Below, piece by piece: positions 36,701 to 47,050 of a stretch of DNA of 64,000 bases. Position numbers and translations under genes: made by a program. Under the pieces are notes generated by a model. That model ran no database searches, had not been told where the DNA came from, and worked only from the letters and a program-made list of their open reading frames with translations. Origin of the DNA: Odontesthes bonariensis (lineage: Eukaryota; Chordata; Actinopteri; Atheriniformes; Atherinopsidae). The DNA is taken from the NCBI RefSeq assembly GCF_027942865.1, contig NC_134509.1, positions 10,189,754 to 10,253,753 of the forward strand, in the 5' to 3' direction. The first letter of the stretch is position 1. Each line of letters opens with the position of its first letter.

Positions 36701-37276
36701 GGTTGCTTGTTTTTTTTGTTTTTTTTTTACCGCAAACAAAAGAGAAATCCGCACTTCTCTGACAGGCCTGGAGAGCGTCTGCTCACCCATCATATTGTGA
36801 CCAATCAAAACAATGGAAAACTGAAGGACCTGGCCAGCCGACCAATCAGAATTTAAAAACATGCCATCCGGTCCCGCCCACTATCTTTCCATCAGATGAA
36901 AAAACATAGGGGCTAAAATTCACCAGGCTAAATGCCGTCTTTCCTAGATGTAATCCTCGAATCATTTCATAAACTACACAGTTTACAAGTCCGTCGATGG
37001 CGTCAGTATATGTCTGAATTACATTTAGTTTAGCGTCCATCCACCCAAACACGTCTCGTGTTTTAGCAAAGATGTAACCACTGATAGCATTACCGTAGCT
37101 AATGTGCCTCGTAACGTTATATAATCATTTTCAGCACACGAGAGGAACCCATTCAAGCGCAGATAGTGTAGCTTTACCTTGGTTCCATTAGGGAAGGTCG
37201 ACAGCTCTCCTTTACCAGGACTGACTAGTTTCTTTTTTATTCCTTCTTCGAGAAGCTTGCGTGCCTCTTCCTCCAT
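33765..37276 (-). CDS. aip: aryl hydrocarbon receptor-interacting protein (AIP/XAP2/ARA9)
   Basis: An HSP90 co-chaperone in the cytoplasmic aryl hydrocarbon receptor complex: an FKBP-like domain lacking isomerase activity in the family, then three TPR motifs. Coding exons: 37178-37276, 36050-36232, 35780-35968, 35297-35473, 34973-35114, 33889-34118, and a tiny last exon from 33770 giving Gly and stop (33765-33767); about 341 aa against 330 in human. Phases agree at every junction. Diagnostic pieces: [100 protein letters not shown] and [21 protein letters not shown] separates AIP from AIPL1. I chose the second Met (37276) because it aligns with the human start; an upstream in-frame ATG is at 37336. 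The C-terminus after RYKGLFDFN is uncertain. Confidence 0.92.
36329..36692. mobile_element. hAT-like MITE in aip intron 1
   Basis: A 364-bp element starts CAGGGGTCTTCAACG and ends TTGAAGACCTCTG. It is flanked by a perfect 8-bp duplication GTGTAGCT (36321-36328 and 36693-36700), the hAT signature. Internal C-runs near both ends (GGGACCCCC and GCGGACCCCC) extend the inverted similarity. No coding capacity. Confidence 0.9.
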
Positions 37277-37448
37277 CCTTAACCGTTCACGACAAATGAC
37301 GAAGTTTACCGAAGCCGGTTGATTCGTAGACGTCACGTCCCCCTAGGACTCTTGCGTCACACACACTAGTCTCTTCTCTGCCATAAAACCCCTACATTTT
37401 TGGCTATAGAGAAGAACTTACTTATATATATATATATACATACATACA
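37277..37448 (-). promoter_or_regulatory. probable aip promoter region
   Basis: Immediately upstream of the aip start. Minus-strand reading contains GACGTGACGTCTACG at about 37327-37340, which includes a TGACGTC cyclic-AMP-response-type core. There is no TATA box at a sensible place. Assignment rests only on position and this motif. Confidence 0.35.
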
Positions 37449-38558
37449 TACAGTCAAGCCCGAAATTATTCATACCCCTGGTAAATTTTGACTAAGAAAA
37501 ATAGTCAAATAATATGGTATGGTAATATGGTAAATTTGAGGCCCAGATTCACCAGGATGGCCTCAGTAGTGATTCTTTTTCACTTCTCTCACTATCCTGG
37601 TCTTCTCTCTCTCCATCCGAAGAAAAATCCATGCGCTGACTTTTATTGCTAAAGCCCTAATGGGTAAACTACCTTTATACATTTTTAATTTGTTTTCTTT
37701 TCAAAATAGTGTTTACAGGACGAGGTCATCAGAGAAAATACTTTTACATATTCCACTTACAAGAACTGATCTTGGGGAAACACTAACAGCCTTTTCATCA
37801 TATGCACCAAAAGCTTGGAATGAACTTCAAGCTACTCTAAATCTTGAAGTTCTTCCATCCATAAATTCTTTTAAAGACCTTTTAAAATTATCATTATCAT
37901 TAATTGACCACTGCAATTGTTTTTAATTTCATTCCTTGTTCGCTGTCTGTTTTTTAGTGTCTGTGTATACTCAGTTTTTAATATGTTTACTTCTGTGATG
38001 TGATGTAGTAGTGGTTTTGTCTTGTCTCTTGTGTTTTATTGTAATGTAACTTTTTTAAGCCGCCTTCTTGGCCAGGACTCCCTGGCAGAAGAGTTATTGT
38101 AACTCAATGGGACCATTTCCTGGTTAAAGAAAGGTTAAATGAAAAAAAAATAAAAAAATAAAAAATCCTCCTGGACAGCATAGGTGTCACTTTTGGCTTC
38201 CGACCACGTCCTCTGAGATTTCCAGTGCGGATTGCTTGTATTTTTTAATAATACTGTAGCCACTGGAACGTGGAAACAATTAAGATATGGCCTTATAGCC
38301 CTTTCCTGACTTGTGAGCCACCACAATGCGGAGCAGGAATGGTATAGAACTTTGGATTGTCCATTAGACTGTGAAAAATGTAAATGTTTGTTCGAATGTA
38401 AATAAAAAGCTGAGAAATATTATTTTCCACAATGATGCCTCTTGTACATCGTCTCATCTTCTGGGAAACGCCGGTGTCATTTCCTATCAAGAAAAAAACT
38501 TAATGGATGAATAAAAGTAAATTTATCAGGGGTATGAATGATTTTGGGCTTGAATGTA
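37449..38558 (-). mobile_element. Tc1-like transposon remnant
   Basis: Ends CAGTCAAGCCCGAAATTATT (from 37451) and the diverged complement ending at 38556 form inverted repeats, each followed outward by TA, the Tc1/mariner target. On the minus strand, 38150-38215 encodes LRGRGRKPKVTPMLSRRI and 37540-37620 encodes RIVREVKKN, parts of the paired-like DNA-binding head of a Tc1 transposase. The catalytic part is missing or unrecognisable. The remnant is split by a LINE piece. Confidence 0.75.
37631..38160 (+). mobile_element. 5'-truncated LINE inserted in the Tc1 remnant
   Basis: A plus-strand frame at 37660-37926 reads the end of a LINE ORF2 (YRTRSSEKILLHIPLTRTDL, SYAPKAWNELQ). It is followed by an untranslated end with CTCAATGGGACC and GGTTAAAGAAAGGTTAAATG, and an A-rich tail. 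AAAAATCC lies on both sides (37623-37630 and 38161-38168) and is the probable target duplication. The two sides rejoin in the Tc1 reading, so the LINE came later. Confidence 0.75.
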
Positions 38559-38828
38559 CATACTGTACATACATATGGGGCATTTACTAGATCTGATAAT
38601 AAAAAAAAAAAATTGTTCCTCTGATTGCTTTTATGCCTCAGCGATTTTGCAAATCTACAATTTTGTATCACCTATTTCCAAAAGGGCAAAGTGAAACCTG
38701 TTCTCAGCACGCCTTGCTGCAGTCTATAAAACAACTCCACCCCAGTTTACAGACTAAATCAAGGTACGCAGGGGACAGGCTTCACTGGCAACTAAATCAA
38801 CTCGACACAAATTAAAATATACAACATT

Positions 38829-38834
38829 TTTATT
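38829..38834 (-). terminator. poly(A) signal of tmem134
   Basis: AATAAA on the minus strand (within ACAATAAAAATG), about 270 bases past the tmem134 stop. Confidence 0.7.
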
Positions 38835-39100
38835 GTAATTTCACAGACATCATTCATACGACATGGAAACCACAGGCTCCATACCATCCTCCTGTTTTGT
38901 CTATGCATAAAAATAAAAAAAAGTCAGTTCATGTAGTGGAAATATAGTCAAAGCACAAAGTGGTTCAAGTAGTAGTGGTCAATGATAAGAAAAAAAATTA
39001 AAATAACAACGACGTGACAATATATTTTGTTACGGGTGACAAAATACATTTCATAACATAGCAAATTAAGAAATGGAGTGAAAATGTATCTCACAAAATG

Positions 39101-42100
39101 TCATTTTTCAAAATAAGGCAGGTAGAAAAGTTTGAAGCCTCTTCTGCCACGGACAGCACAGCTTATGTAGATCACATGATACACTGGAGGAAATACAAGC
39201 AATGACAACACAGGATGGCGTTAATAACACAGTTAAGGGTCAAATGAAAAATAAAAATAAAAAAATAGATGAAAGTTTTTTTCTCATAAATGATCACTTT
39301 ACCTCCAGGGATGAAAAGAAGAAATCCAGGTACAAAGAAAATAGCACTTGAAACACCTGTTGGGACACTTTCATTAGTTTCAATCCAGACAAAAAGTCAC
39401 CAACACTAATCTTTGCAACCAAATATTAAAGGAATTGTTAAGTTTCATGGGGACAAAGATGAGGGCTGGAGTGTGTTTTGTTTTGTTGTTAACATGAAGG
39501 GTGTCGACAGAAATGTGGAATATTAATATAAAAAGCAGGAATACACTGCTCTGTTAATATTCCTTAAAAATACAAATATCAAGCATGATCAGAGTAAGTC
39601 TGGGTTCATTTTTAACACATTATCCACACACCATTATTCATTGCTAGAAGAAAAATCCAGACTTTGACTTTTGGTCCCACAAACAAAGATAAATCCAAGG
39701 ATTTTTCTTAAGCTTATACACAAGTATAATATGGGTACTGCCAGAAACACACGCAATGACACCAAAAAAGGCAGTATTTGAACTTTCCCTGTTCTGGATG
39801 ATCAAAAATCCTGATCCTCAACTACAAACTAAACCTGGGAATCAGTCCCCAGATATGTGTTTATCCAGCTCTGCGCCCTCACCGCAGTCGTTAAAGTAAA
39901 CCAACGTTAAAGATTGGCCCTTCATGATCGGATTGAGAAACACTGACCTATAGCAACAGGTGAACTTTGCCTTTGAAAGCCTGATGCCTTTTCACCACCA
40001 ATGAGACGGTGCGTCTGAAGGCATCATAAAGACAACAGATTCTTAAACAATCAAACAAACGGGTTTGAACCATTTACATTAAATAAATTAAATTACATTA
40101 TAAATTAATTTAATTACCTAAACATCTGTCAATGGAGATTAAGTTTATGTAGTTTGTTATCAGTGGATCGATTTCTAGGTAAAATTTCCTTTTAAGGATG
40201 CGTTTGGATTAATGGAGCTATTGCGCAACTCACACAAAAAAAAAAAAACTAAACTAAAACTAGCCCATTTGAACTTTTCTCCCTTACCTGCATTTGGATT
40301 CAGCTGTATGACAACACCAGTGAAAATGAGAGCTACAAAGAAACAAAGCAAAGAGACGCGGGTGAGAAGAAGTGACAAATCCCAACATACATGCGTGCAT
40401 TTTAAAAAAACAAACAAACACTTGATTGGTTTTAAAACGTTTCAGATGATTTAGTAAAAACGTGTTGGTATTCAGTTGATCAGCGAGGACAAAGTTCACC
40501 GCTCAGAGTGCCAGGGATGTCACTTACACAACACTGAGCAAACAAGGTGGTGTAAACTTGCAAAACCGTTGGGAGCAGTTCATTTTAAAATAATAACAAC
40601 ATGTTTAAAGCCTTCTAAATGGTGTTAGGATGCTATCAGTCAAGGTTGTAATGGGATAAAGCTTACCAAAGATTATTATAAAGCAGCAACAACTCTGCTC
40701 ACACATAACATGGGCTGCTCTTTACTATCATTTTATCCACGTTCACAGTTTCTCATCACAAACGTTTAAAGAAATTTAAAGAAAAATACAAGTAGACCTC
40801 CAGACTTTTGTAGAAACGAGGCACATATAGTAACTGCTGATCAGTGCTGCACAGCACTGGACGGATTTAAGCCCCATTCTCCGAACAGAACAGCTTAAAC
40901 TCTGATATGTTTTGCGGGATGACTCGCACTAACTGCTCACCTCAGGTCAATCCCTGACATTTGCGTTGGAGGAAGGTCAAGCTGTTCCAAAACGTTATTA
41001 TTCTTCACTGGGAGGTCTTCTGTGTGATTTGTTTTATAATGAGATTCAGTTCATGTCCGAACAGTTTCGTTTGAAACCTACTGCTAGAAATCTGTTGTCT
41101 CTGTTCAATAGACTACACTGAGCGGTCCTGACCCTGACGCAGAAAAACAGGTTCACATCAGAATACTACCCCACAGTAATATGGGTAGTATTTTTGACTT
41201 TGCAAAGTTAAAAGTGCTGCAACATTATAATTCCCTTACGGACTAATAAAGCACTTCTAATTTAACTCTTGTTAAAGCTCAACCAATATTTCATTTAGCC
41301 AAAATGATCAGCTGATACCAATTGGGAGTTTTTGCACAAAGGGTGTTGCAGGAAGAGGTTTTTGAGGTCATTTAGGAAATGAGTCATCACATTGTTTGTC
41401 CTGTTTCAGGTGGCACTTAAATCACAAATATGGAGGAGATGAAGACCTATGTGAGTTAAACAGTTATTGTACAGAGGCCACTCAACAGAGTTGGTTGTCA
41501 CCCCAATAAGTGGAATCACCTGCCTATAATATTACCTTCTAAGTTAATGCTAATCCTACAGAGGTTCACATACTTCCTGCTCAAGAGTATTCATTTTGCT
41601 TCATTTGCTTTTCAAACTAAGAAAAAATAAGAAAAAGAAAAAGCATATTTATGTCTGAAGTAACCAAAAATCAAAATAGCCAGTCATGTATTCTTCTGTC
41701 AGTTTGGGGTGTGGTAGTCTGAGTTCGAGTCACTGTGTGTGCTACGGGGAGCACTCAGGCTATTTACCGTATGCTCTGTCACATGGTAATAATGTTATTC
41801 AAGCATTATTTATGTATATAAGTGGAGAGTAGAGCTGAGCAAGTAACTCTGCCCTTTGCCCTAAAACAGGCTGATTTGAATAGAGGTTTAAATTCATATT
41901 TAAAGCTGATGAACTGATGAGCTGATGAACTGTCTCTCTGAGGTAGGACAGCTGAATCATGCGACAGACATTTCAATAAAGGAATTGTGTAATCTCAGAA
42001 AAAAGGGCAGGATATTTCTCCTTAAACTGGGATCTCCGTATCTACTTTTAGAAACTGTTCAAATCTGAGGATTGCTTTTGGTCACGCTTCTGCAGGAACA

Positions 42101-43182
42101 CAGAAAATGTTTGAGTTTGGAAAGTACCTCTATGACACCACAACAGCCAGGAAAAAAAACCAAAGCATGATACAAACAGAAGAACGTGTCGTGACAACAA
42201 TCGGATTGCACTGTAACTTTTTACTTTAACTTTTACCAGTTTTATTCTTTTGTATATTATTTAGATATCTTTATACTGTGTGCCTTATATATTTTTGTGT
42301 ATCCAAAGCCAAGAGCTCCTGAACTAAATTTCATTATGCCTGCATAGTGACAATATAGATTCTTGATCTTGATCTTATAAAAGCCTAACAGCCATTGCAG
42401 AATATTTTTGGCTGCCTATTGTACATCTAATGAGTGGAAAAACAACTGTGCTCATGACTTACCAACTCCAGTGATGAGGAGGAGGAATGAAGCGAGAACG
42501 ACCCTTCTGTTTTTCTTCACCAGCGGATGGGACACCCACCTGAGGAACATGTTTTTAAAGTATCTCTGCTTATTTTTTCCTCTGCGTGAAAGTGCGTGTG
42601 TGTGTGTGTGTGAGAGACATGTTTGCGCGTACCCGCAGCAGTGTGCAGAGAGCTGCGTGACAGAACTCAAGGTGCTGAAGGACCACTGCGAGCTGCAGTA
42701 AGACAGAGTCGAAGGGTCACTGTGGAGAGAGCGCAAACAGACTTTGTCTCACAAATTTATAGGATCAACAGTCAAGAAAGAAAGAAAGCAACAGCAGTAC
42801 CCCTACCTATAGAACCCACCTGATTTTGAAGAAGTTATTGAAAGAGGAATTGGCATTGTTGCCTACTGCGTCTTCATTTTCTAGATTCTAAAGAAGCAGC
42901 AGATTTCAGTGGACATGTAGTGAAGACGACATATTGCACAAAGACACGTGGTTCAGATGGAAGTGTGTTTACCTGATACTTTAAGTTGCTGTGTTCCGGG
43001 GAGCCAGTGTCAGCAGGTGAAGGATGAGTCTGAGGTTTGGAGAAGGTCAGAGGACCAAACGTCATCTCTCCCTCCCTGTCCTTGTCTCGGCCCTTCCATC
43101 CCTCTGTCTCTCCATCGGACACAGCTCCCTCCTCATCCCCCTCCAACGCAAAGGCATCATCAATAGTAAACTGCGCTGCCAT
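39101..43182 (-). CDS. tmem134: transmembrane protein 134
   Basis: A small two-pass membrane protein of poorly known function. Seven coding exons with phase-consistent GT/AG introns: 42973-43182, 42820-42887, 42633-42692, 42463-42539, 40288-40332, 39303-39356 and 39101-39183; 198 aa against 195 in human. Family marks: FTIDDAF at the start, SSQWSFSTLSS, HPLVKKNRRVVLASFLLL, SSAIFFVPGFLL, and the exact C-terminal FYLPYFEK. First membrane segment about residues 124-146, second about 154-180; the N-terminal 110 residues are acidic and polar and likely cytosolic. Exons 1-4 are packed into 720 bases, while intron 4 is 2.1 kb and holds a LINE tail. It lies upstream of aip on the same strand, the neighbour it also has in human. 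Confidence 0.93.
42212..42376 (+). mobile_element. LINE 3' tail in tmem134 intron 4
   Basis: GAGCTCCTGAACTAAATTTC, ATGCCTGCATAGTGACAATA and a (CTTGAT)n tail are a common fish LINE 3' end. Only the untranslated end is kept. Confidence 0.55.
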
Positions 43183-45034
43183 CCCTTCTGTGGTGGTTGG
43201 TTGCCTCTTACACCTTGAGGTCCTCTGACTTGATGCTCACTAAGATGGAAGAGCACAGTTCAGTGTTACAACACCAGCACCCTGGCTGGTGTATTCTGAC
43301 ATCAATTGTATTTCCCCATCTTCATTCGTATACGTAAGAGAGCACACGACTTCTGGGACTGAAGCCTAACTTTGTGCTCAATTTTGACATATATTCATTT
43401 ATTTTTGTTACATTTTTGCTTCCGCGAAGCTGAATATTTCTCCTTAACGGTTAAAGCGCGCGCGCGCGCGCACCATGCCTACACGCACGCACGACAAATG
43501 AGTCGGAAGCTGCATTTAATGAACCAAATCACCTCAAACCCAGCTTACACACCGACATGAATAAACGTAGGAGCTCCCATTTGGTCACCACAGTAGAACG
43601 GAACTACAAGAAACTGGCTCTGCTGTCGGTGTCTTCCATTGTTTGTCCTCTTTCCGCTTACCGATCAGATGACCAGCAGGAAAACTTACTGTCTTTGGTA
43701 AATCTTTTCCCAAGCGAGGCAAAACTAGGCTTCGAGTTGCTCCGAGACGTGCCACATATTGATGGAGTCTGAGGCAACTCAGTAGAGGACCTTTACAAGC
43801 TAAACATTTGTGTGTGCGCTGGTGTGGAAAAGACTCCCGTAGAAGTTTGGACTCAACACTTTTTTTAGGCTTTACCAACGCACGTCTCGACTGTCGATTG
43901 CACACGACTGATTACGCCCAAACAGATCTGTTCGGGAGTCAGTCCGCTCAATCGACCGTCGATCGGCTCCTGAACTTCCAATCCTGGATCCTTTGTAAGT
44001 GGGCTACAAATTCAGAACATTTATTTTTGTCCAAATTTGTTGTAACAATCACACAAACAAATATTCATTGATAAATAACATGGGCACAGCTGCCACACTT
44101 TTGATATTTGCATAATTACCTCATTGGAATTCATTCCAATTGGTGACAAAAACCCAATAAAGGCAGACAAAACTACGGAAGAGTATTAGGGCCAGGCATA
44201 AGAAAAAATATTTATATTTTGCATGTCGAGAATAAAGTCGACATGTCGAGAATAAAGTCGAAATGTCGAAAATAAAGTAATTAGATGATGGACCAGAGGA
44301 GTTGACTTTTTTTCTCGAAAATTCGACACTAATATTACATCACTTCGTAAAAGAGGGTCATTGTTTGCAGTGAGAGTAAACCGAGATATACTTAGTGCCT
44401 TTTTTGTTGTTGTTGGGATAATTGCAAATTGTAAAAAAAAAAAAAGAGTTGTCACATAGCCTGACAAATGATGTTGTGAAAAAAAGAAGACAACTCTAAA
44501 AGCTATGAAGCATGTTTTCGAAGGGGTCTCAACAGTTTTAATTTTAGTTTTTAAAAAATCCATCATTTTTCCCAACCCTGAATGGGCAATTTGATATTAT
44601 TTTAGCCCAAATTTCAGCAATGAGACATTAGTAAAATATGCTAAATATGGTGTCTGTATCACTGGATATTAGTTTAATTATATATTTACTATAAGTGATA
44701 GTAATATGACTACAAAATATATAAAAGTTTACTTTAGTAATCTTACAATTTTCCAAGTGATATCAGGGATGAAATTTATTGTTGATTCCTATTACAAGTA
44801 CTGATAACCAGTAACAAAGGTTCTGATTAGTGAACGGTATACGGTTTAATATTAGTGGGTGATGAAGCCCTGAAAACAAACATGTACATGTATCACTTAA
44901 GATGGATTTGGCAAGGTAGACTGAGCAACTTTACAAAACACTCAAATTTGTTGTTTTATAACAATAGTCAATGAATACACAAAATATTTTTTTCAAGTTT
45001 TTGCATAATTAAATAAACCCAATTCCAAAAAAAT
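43183..45034. other. no gene recognised; upstream of tmem134
   Basis: Contains a short GC dinucleotide run at about 43457-43471 and the tandem block at 44221-44280. Open frames here lack domains. Confidence 0.45.
44221..44280 (+). repeat. about 20-bp tandem repeat, three units
   Basis: The unit ATGTCGAGAATAAAGTCGAC is repeated three times with small changes. This unit is familiar from dispersed fish repeats. Confidence 0.75.
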
Positions 45035-45055
45035 GGGGGGGGGGGGGGGGGGGGG
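45035..45055 (+). repeat. poly-G run, 21 bases
   Basis: Uninterrupted Gs abutting the truncated 5' end of the LINE fragment. Confidence 0.95.
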
Positions 45056-46064
45056 CTGCACAGGAGCCTGGTTGAGGACTTTGTGGGGTGGTGCAGGTCC
45101 AACCACCTACAGCTGAACACCTCCGAGACCAAGGAGATGGTGGTGGACTTTAGAAGGAAGAAACCACAGCTCCAACCTGTGTCCATCGAGGGGGTCGATG
45201 TGGAGGTGGTCAGGACATACAAATATCTGTGGCTGCAGCTTGATGACAGGTTGGACTGGACAATAAACATAGACTCTATACACAGGAAAGGACAGAGCGT
45301 CTGTACTTCCTGAGAAGGCTGGGGTCCTTTAACATCTGCAAAAAACTGCTGCAGATGTTTTACCAGTCTGTGGTGGCCAGCGTCCTCTTCTACGCTGTGG
45401 TTTGCTGGGGAGGTAGCAGCAAGAAGAGGGACTCTGCCCGACTGGACAGACTGGTGAGGAGAGCTGGCTCAGTGGTGGGCACAGAGCTGGACTCTCTGGT
45501 GACAGTGGCAGAGAGAGGGACCCTGGACAAACTGCTGTCCATAATGGACAATGCCCAACCACCCTCTTCACTACACCTTCATCAGGCAGAGGAGTTTGTT
45601 CGGTGGCAGACTGCTGTCTCAATCCTGCTCCACCAAAAGACTCAAGAACTCTTTTGTCCCTTTGGCCATCAGGCTGTACAACAGCTCTCAGTGATGGTAC
45701 TTCTGCTACTTGTACAGTCACTTTATATTTCTAAATTGTTTATAGTTGTATAAAAATGTTTTATTTCTACAGTTACTTTCTAGTTTTTAAATAGTTTTTG
45801 TATAGACAAATAGCACGGGTTAACTTAACACAGTATATGGAAATTCCTCTAATCTAATTCCTCTAGTTTATTTCCTCTGTACATATCTTAATTCTATGCA
45901 AATGTTTAATTTCTCTGCTGAAGTTGAATTTAGCTAAAAAGTTCAACTTAATTTCCTTAATTTCTGTGTACACATTTAAATTTACATCTATCTGAGGTAA
46001 ATTTCAACATTCAATATGGTTACTGTGTTATAAGTTAATTCTAATGGTTTATGGATACATAAAG
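45056..46064 (+). mobile_element. 5'-truncated non-LTR retrotransposon, RT C-terminal part
   Basis: Plus-strand frames read NHLQLNTSETKEMVVDFRRK and TYKYLWLQLDDRLDW (end of the RT domain), then YQSVVASVLFYAVVCWGGSS, LDRLVRRAGSVVGTELDS and ERGTLDKLLSIMDN. At least two frame breaks (near 45293 and 45560) are needed to keep the similarity. The 3' end passes ATACATAAAG into a TATC array, which probably grew from the element's own tail. The family is not assigned. Confidence 0.75.
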
Positions 46065-46077
46065 TATCTATCTATCC

Positions 46078-46140
<63 letters not shown>
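46065..46140 (+). repeat. (TATC)n microsatellite
   Basis: About 19 units with one CCATC interruption near the start, directly following the LINE 3' end. Confidence 0.95.
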
Positions 46141-47050
46141 AAAATAATGTTTTACAATATTAAAAAGTACTGGCGCAAGGTGACCGGAGGATTGCTCAAA
46201 GACTATCCTCACTAAAGAATCAGAATGTCTAACATGCTTTCAGCTAGTAAACATGATTTCCAACTGTTGAATATTCTGTCTGTATCCCACACAGGCTTCG
46301 GCTGAATGTGATTTTGCAAAACACTTCAGGCAAAAACATTTCCTGATGCAAACTGAAATGAGCCCAAGTGAAACTGTTTATCTACCCCCAACTAATCAGG
46401 ACTAGATTTAACTTGACAAGACTGAGTGGGCAGAATTGTCCATTTACACTAAACTGAAGCACTGTTAACGCCAGTAATTATATTTCTGTATAGCTCTGCA
46501 AGGCAAAAACTAATGAAGAGGAAACAAAAAGAACTAAACATTCCTTTTGGTATCTGTTGCCAACTTGTGAAATCATGTGATTTCCAGCAAGTCAGAAGAC
46601 CTGCATTAAGCAAACAAACATCTCTAAACCAACAACGACAGATCAGTCATTGTCAGTTGCAGTTCGGCAGAGCAGACAGGTGGTTGATGAAATTAGCAGT
46701 GGTCACATGCAGGAGGGACATTGCTGGTAAAACTGAATTTGGACACTTGGAAACACAGCGACCGTGAGTTTTGAAATGTTTTTCTGCCTTTTTAACTGTA
46801 GAAATGTCATTTATAGCGTGTAGCATCATGAATAGTGTCATATAAATTTGTATATTTTTATCCAAACCTTTTATGTGAATAATGTCTGTTCTTTTGGAAG
46901 TAGAGTGTGTGGGTGACTGATCGTGTTGAAAAGGTGTTGATAATGGTGGACATCACTGCTTCACGGATTGTGCCACATATTGATCTTTTCTCTGGCTTGG
47001 CGTCACAGTTATTTTGAAATCTCCCCCCTTTCATACAATTCCCTTTGCAG
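46141..47050 (+). promoter_or_regulatory. serping1 5' region with probable untranslated first exon
   Basis: The coding ATG at 47051 follows a strong acceptor (pyrimidine tract ending TTTGCAG), so an untranslated exon must lie upstream. A strong donor GTGAGT occurs at 46764, after ACACAGCGACC; an exon ending at 46763 and an intron of 287 bases would fit. The transcription start could not be placed. Confidence 0.4.

Noticed and set aside
37277-37336. Upstream ATG of aip (20 extra residues)
   Set aside because: The second Met aligns with the human AIP start; the extension has no counterpart that I know of.
45329-45753. Open frames on both strands of the LINE fragment as host genes
   Set aside because: The plus-strand frame matches the end of LINE reverse transcriptases; the minus-strand frame is its shadow.
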